Part shown: positions 61,480 to 64,000 of the stretch, one piece after another
Layout of the letters: the number at the start of each line of letters is the position of its first letter
How positions within the stretch are numbered: the stretch's first letter is position 1
Source: Canna indica
Lineage: Eukaryota; Streptophyta; Magnoliopsida; Zingiberales; Cannaceae
NCBI GenBank assembly: GCA_034359265.1
Contig: CP136891.1
Span: 65,882,001-65,946,000, forward strand
Direction: 5' to 3'
DNA length: 64,000 nucleotides
The notes under the pieces: generated by a model
What the model saw: only the letters and a program-made list of their open reading frames with translations
Database searches by the model: none
What the model was told of the DNA's origin: nothing
Translations under genes and position numbers: made by a program

Positions 61480-61601
61480 TGGATTATAAGAACCAATGAA
61501 ATATTGGTTTTTGATATATATGAAATGTTGCGCAGATCTAATTACCTTTACATGTGCTGTGTGGATGCTCTTATCAATTACCATATTCTTTCGACAAAAC
61601 C
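61480..61601 (-). pseudogene. phospholipase D exon fragment at the LINE 5' end
   Basis: Minus translation reads FCRKNMVIDKSIHTAHVKVI then RSAQHFIYIKNQYFIGS. This matches the segment before the second HKD motif of plant phospholipase D (delta-like): DKSIHTAY..AIRSAQHFIYIENQYFIGS. The match begins at the right target duplication and fades about 50 bp before the ORF1 ATG, so it lies inside the LINE insertion. Too short to be functional. Confidence 0.78.
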
Positions 61602-61616
61602 TCCGCACGGTTGTTT

Positions 61617-62657
61617 CTATATGGTCGAAGGTGTTCTTTCCTTTTCCTGGTCTCTTTGATATCGTCTGGTTTCAGGTTTCGGAAGGGAAGAAGGCTTTGT
61701 AGGACTCAGTTTGCTAAATGACGTTGTTCTTCCTCAGGCGGTGTACCTCAGCACGAAGTCGACATGCGAGCACATCAAGGAGAGGACAGACTAGGCGAGC
61801 AGATCGCTATATCTAGAAGCTTATCTTAACGAGAGGAGGAGCGCCAAGGTTTCGATCACTTTTGCTTCCTCTCTCTACATGAGGAGCGCCGCGACTGGAG
61901 CACTTGAAGAAGCAAGCAACAGAGGCTACCATGACTTGTTCCTTCCCCAGGTCTGCCTCCTACATCAAATGTTCAAAGTGCTTTCTTTATACTTCGCATG
62001 AAAGTTCCAAAGCTAAAGCACGGGCCTTATTTGTATGCTAAAATCGTTTAAAGACTGTTATGGCAAGAGCGAAAACTTAGGACTTGTTCAGTGGTTTTTC
62101 ATTGCGTACCTTGTCTTAATGAGGTAGTTTCTAATATATATGGTTCTACAATTCTACTTATGATGAGGAGATAAGTTAGGTTTGCGTGGTTGGATCTTGT
62201 TAGGGGCTTATTTAGGAAACTATTCTGCAGTCATTTGTTTAAGACTTCTTCAACATTATTTTAGAGTTAATAATTAAGTAAAGCCAATTGATGTTCTAGT
62301 GCCTTATTGTGAAAAATGTTGCACTGTGGTGCTCAAGCAAGATTGCTTTAAAAGCTTTAGAATTGTGATAAAGAGCGATGCGAGTATGTAGATATATATG
62401 GATTAGCTTAGGAGAACAATGTATTGGAACCAGATGTTTCACAAATTTGAAAAAGAAGAGTGAAAAAGAAGAGGGAGAAACTGAACTTTTAAGAGAAATT
62501 GATAGCTTTTGGCTAGGGTGATAGTTATTCCACTTCAACATGTTTTGGTGATTCGAATTTTGTTTTTCTTTTTTGTTTATACTGGGTTTGGAAATTCTTA
62601 AATTTGATTGGATGACTAACTTTATCAAAAGCTTAGCCCGTTAGGAAGGGAAAAAAG
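61617..62657. other. spacer, no gene recognised
   Basis: Includes a moderately GC-rich stretch (61735-61960) with short open frames (for example YLSTKSTCEHIKERTD) that match no known family. The rest is AT-rich. 62296-62628 (minus) is open but not recognised. Confidence 0.4.
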
Positions 62658-63015
62658 GCTGTACCGAAGCCCGTGTTGCTCCAATCACGGGGCAGCATGC
62701 ACTGGCCCCCTCCAGGGCTGTGCACCGGGACCCGTGCACTAGAGGAAGGGCCTAGTGCATGCTGCCCCGCTGGACCGAAGTTTTATCCATTAGGAAGAGC
62801 TCAACCTATAATATTTATATTCTTAACACTTATGGTAAACTTCATTAGATTGGCCTAATTAAGCCCAATACATGGGTTGACTTAATTGGGTATATTTTAA
62901 GAAAAATACTAATGTTGATAGGATTTGAACTTAAGACCTCTTGCTCACGGTAAGTTTGAATGAATGACTAACTTTCTCAAAATTTTAAGCCATTAGGAAA
63001 AGGCTCAATCTATAG
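62620..63015. repeat. direct repeats around the hairpin
   Basis: GATGACTAACTTTATCAAAAG...TTAGGAAG (about 62611-62650) recurs at 62960-63000, and ATTAGGAAGAGCTCAACCTATA at about 62790 recurs near 62990. A reversed B-box-like GATTTGAACTTAAGACCTC lies at about 62922. Probably an old tRNA-derived or LTR relic. Confidence 0.5.
62658..62780. repeat. compact hairpin element
   Basis: GGGGCAGCATGCACTGGCCC (62689-62708) pairs with the inverse of GGGCCTAGTGCATGCTGCCCC (62748-62768), and GTGCACCGGG/CCCGTGCAC forms an inner stem. Direct repeats GCTGTACCGAAG (62658-62669) and GCTGGACCGAAG (62769-62780) flank it. Confidence 0.75.
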
Positions 63016-63127
63016 AGTATCAATGAATTGTATGAGCATAGTATCTTAATTGATTCATTGTTAGGGAATTGTTGGCCTCGCTTTCTTACGCGTTCCTCAT
63101 GAGAAGGAATTTGTTGTATTTATAAAG

Positions 63128-64000
63128 GGGGCGTTTGGTTGCCCGCAAATGCAAACGTTGCAAAATCCATTTGCATGCAAAAGCAAATGCCCGCAAATAG
63201 ATTTTGCAGCTTAGCGTTTGGTTGCCCGCAAGTAGAGCTGCAACTTCTATTTGCGGGCGTTTGGTTGACCGCAAATGGAAGTTGTAATTACACTTGCAAC
63301 TTGCAACGTGCAACTTGCATCTTACGAAATTTTTCGGGTCGGGTCGGGCACGAATTTTCTCAAGTCGGGCTGAGCCGGGCCGGGACGGGACGGGCCGAGC
63401 ATGCATGAATTTATCCGGGCCGGGTACAAACTTTTTCGGGCAGGGCCGGGCACAAACTTTTCGGGTCGGGTCGTGCACAAATCTTTTTGGGCCGGGCCGG
63501 ACACGAATTTTTTTGAGTCGGTCCGAGCCGGACCGGGACAGGTTGGGCAGTGCACGAATTTTTTTCGGGCAAGGCTGGGCCGAACACAATTTTTTTTCGG
63601 GCCGGGCACGAATTTTTTTTCTGGTCAGGCCGGGCCGGGAAACAAATTTTTTCAGGCCGGGTCGGGCAGGAATTTTTTCGGGCCGAGCCGAGCACGAATT
63701 TTTTTTGGCCGGGAACGAATTTTCTCATTCGGAGTCGGGCATAAATTTTTTGGCCCGAGCCGAGTCAAGATGGGCAGTGCACGAATTTTTTCGGGCAAGG
63801 TTGGGCCCGATGCGAATATTTCGGACTGAGCATGAATTTCTTTTCGTGTTAGGTCGGGCTGGGCATGAAATTTTTTGGGTCGGGTCGGGACACGAATTTT
63901 TTTGGGCAGGGCTGACCACGAATTTTTTCGGGCAGGGCCAGGCAAGAATTTTTTCGATCCAGACCGAGCATGAATTTTTTTAGGGCGGGCCGAGCACAAA
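63128..64000. mobile_element. GGCGTTTGGT element with GC-rich repeat array (cut by window end)
   Basis: Starts GGGGGCGTTTGGTTGCCCGC; GCGTTTGGTTG(C/A)CCGCAA recurs at 63211 and 63264. From 63330 to the window end is a degenerate array of gggccgggcacgaattttttt units (about 25-60 bp apart). Long open frames occur on both strands because the repeat lacks stops; none is a gene. Same TIR core and array words as 8390-9493. Confidence 0.65.

Larger units (their letters stand above)
55140..61601 (-). mobile_element. nearly full-length L1-type LINE with a chimeric 5' end
   Basis: Minus strand, about 6.46 kb. Target duplications TCCGTACGGTTGTTT (55125-55139) and TCCGCACGGTTGTTT (61602-61616) match at 14 of 15 bases, and an AT/T-rich stretch (poly-A side) follows the left copy. 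It contains ORF1 (61429-58890), ORF2 (58848-about 55250) and, at the extreme 5' end, a phospholipase D fragment (61480-61601). Frameshifts and a changed RT active site show that this copy is inactive. Confidence 0.88.

Noticed and set aside
63086..63999. Long overlapping open frames on both strands (up to 229 residues)
   Set aside because: They translate one degenerate GC-rich repeat in several frames with no domain; they are repeat artefacts.

Overview
The window reads as nuclear DNA of a flowering plant. It has one long intron-rich gene with plant splice signals, plant-type clathrin adaptor and DUF936 sequences, AT-rich intergenic DNA and dense nested transposable elements. A GC-rich first exon at 30.3 kb hints at a monocot, but this is weak and no species is claimed. 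No bacterial operon, rRNA, CRISPR or convincing tRNA gene was seen.

Left part (1-9.5 kb): a long inverted-repeat element (about 655-8320) is split by a CACTA transposon (1504-7715, TSD ATA). The CACTA carries a captured DUF936 gene fragment and is itself hit by a 5'-truncated L1-type LINE (1650-4599, TSD TATTATAT). Next comes a TIR element (8390-9493) filled with GC-rich short repeats.

Middle-left (9.7-24 kb): a decayed Ty1/copia element (9738-14816) holds a Ty3/gypsy LTR remnant in its 5' LTR and a hAT MITE in its gag. A decayed minus-strand Ty3/gypsy element of Tat type (about 15.0-23.9 kb) follows; a 1250-bp solo LTR splits its integrase and a hAT MITE sits in its tandem-repeat 3' region.

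Centre (24-47 kb): AT-rich DNA with a 1052-bp hAT-like element, a LINE RNase H remnant, a small two-exon minus-strand gene with a stop and a frameshift (29114-30314), two related solo LTRs of about 3 kb (33855-37592 and 39406-42386), a TIR element with 134-bp tandem repeats, and a Helitron helicase remnant (45105-46620) with a Helitron-like 3' end at 47151.

Right part (48-64 kb): the one gene that looks intact is an AP180/CALM-type clathrin assembly protein (minus strand, 15 exons, 577 residues), with a Mutator-type MITE in intron 13. Upstream lies a nearly full-length L1 LINE (55140-61601) with a 15-bp target duplication; its 5' end carries a phospholipase D exon fragment. The window ends in another GC-rich short-repeat array resembling that of the 8.4-kb element.

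Most of the sequence is therefore layered mobile DNA. Eight insertions (1504, 10897, 15902, 17773, 25243, 35756, 39406 and 49920) have perfect TSDs with clear element ends. Four others have weaker support: the LINE at 1650 has a perfect but short, AT-rich TSD; 33855-37592 has a perfect TSD but a mutated LTR end; the LINE at 55140 and the copia element each have one TSD mismatch. The Helitron and the remaining elements are dated or bounded only loosely.
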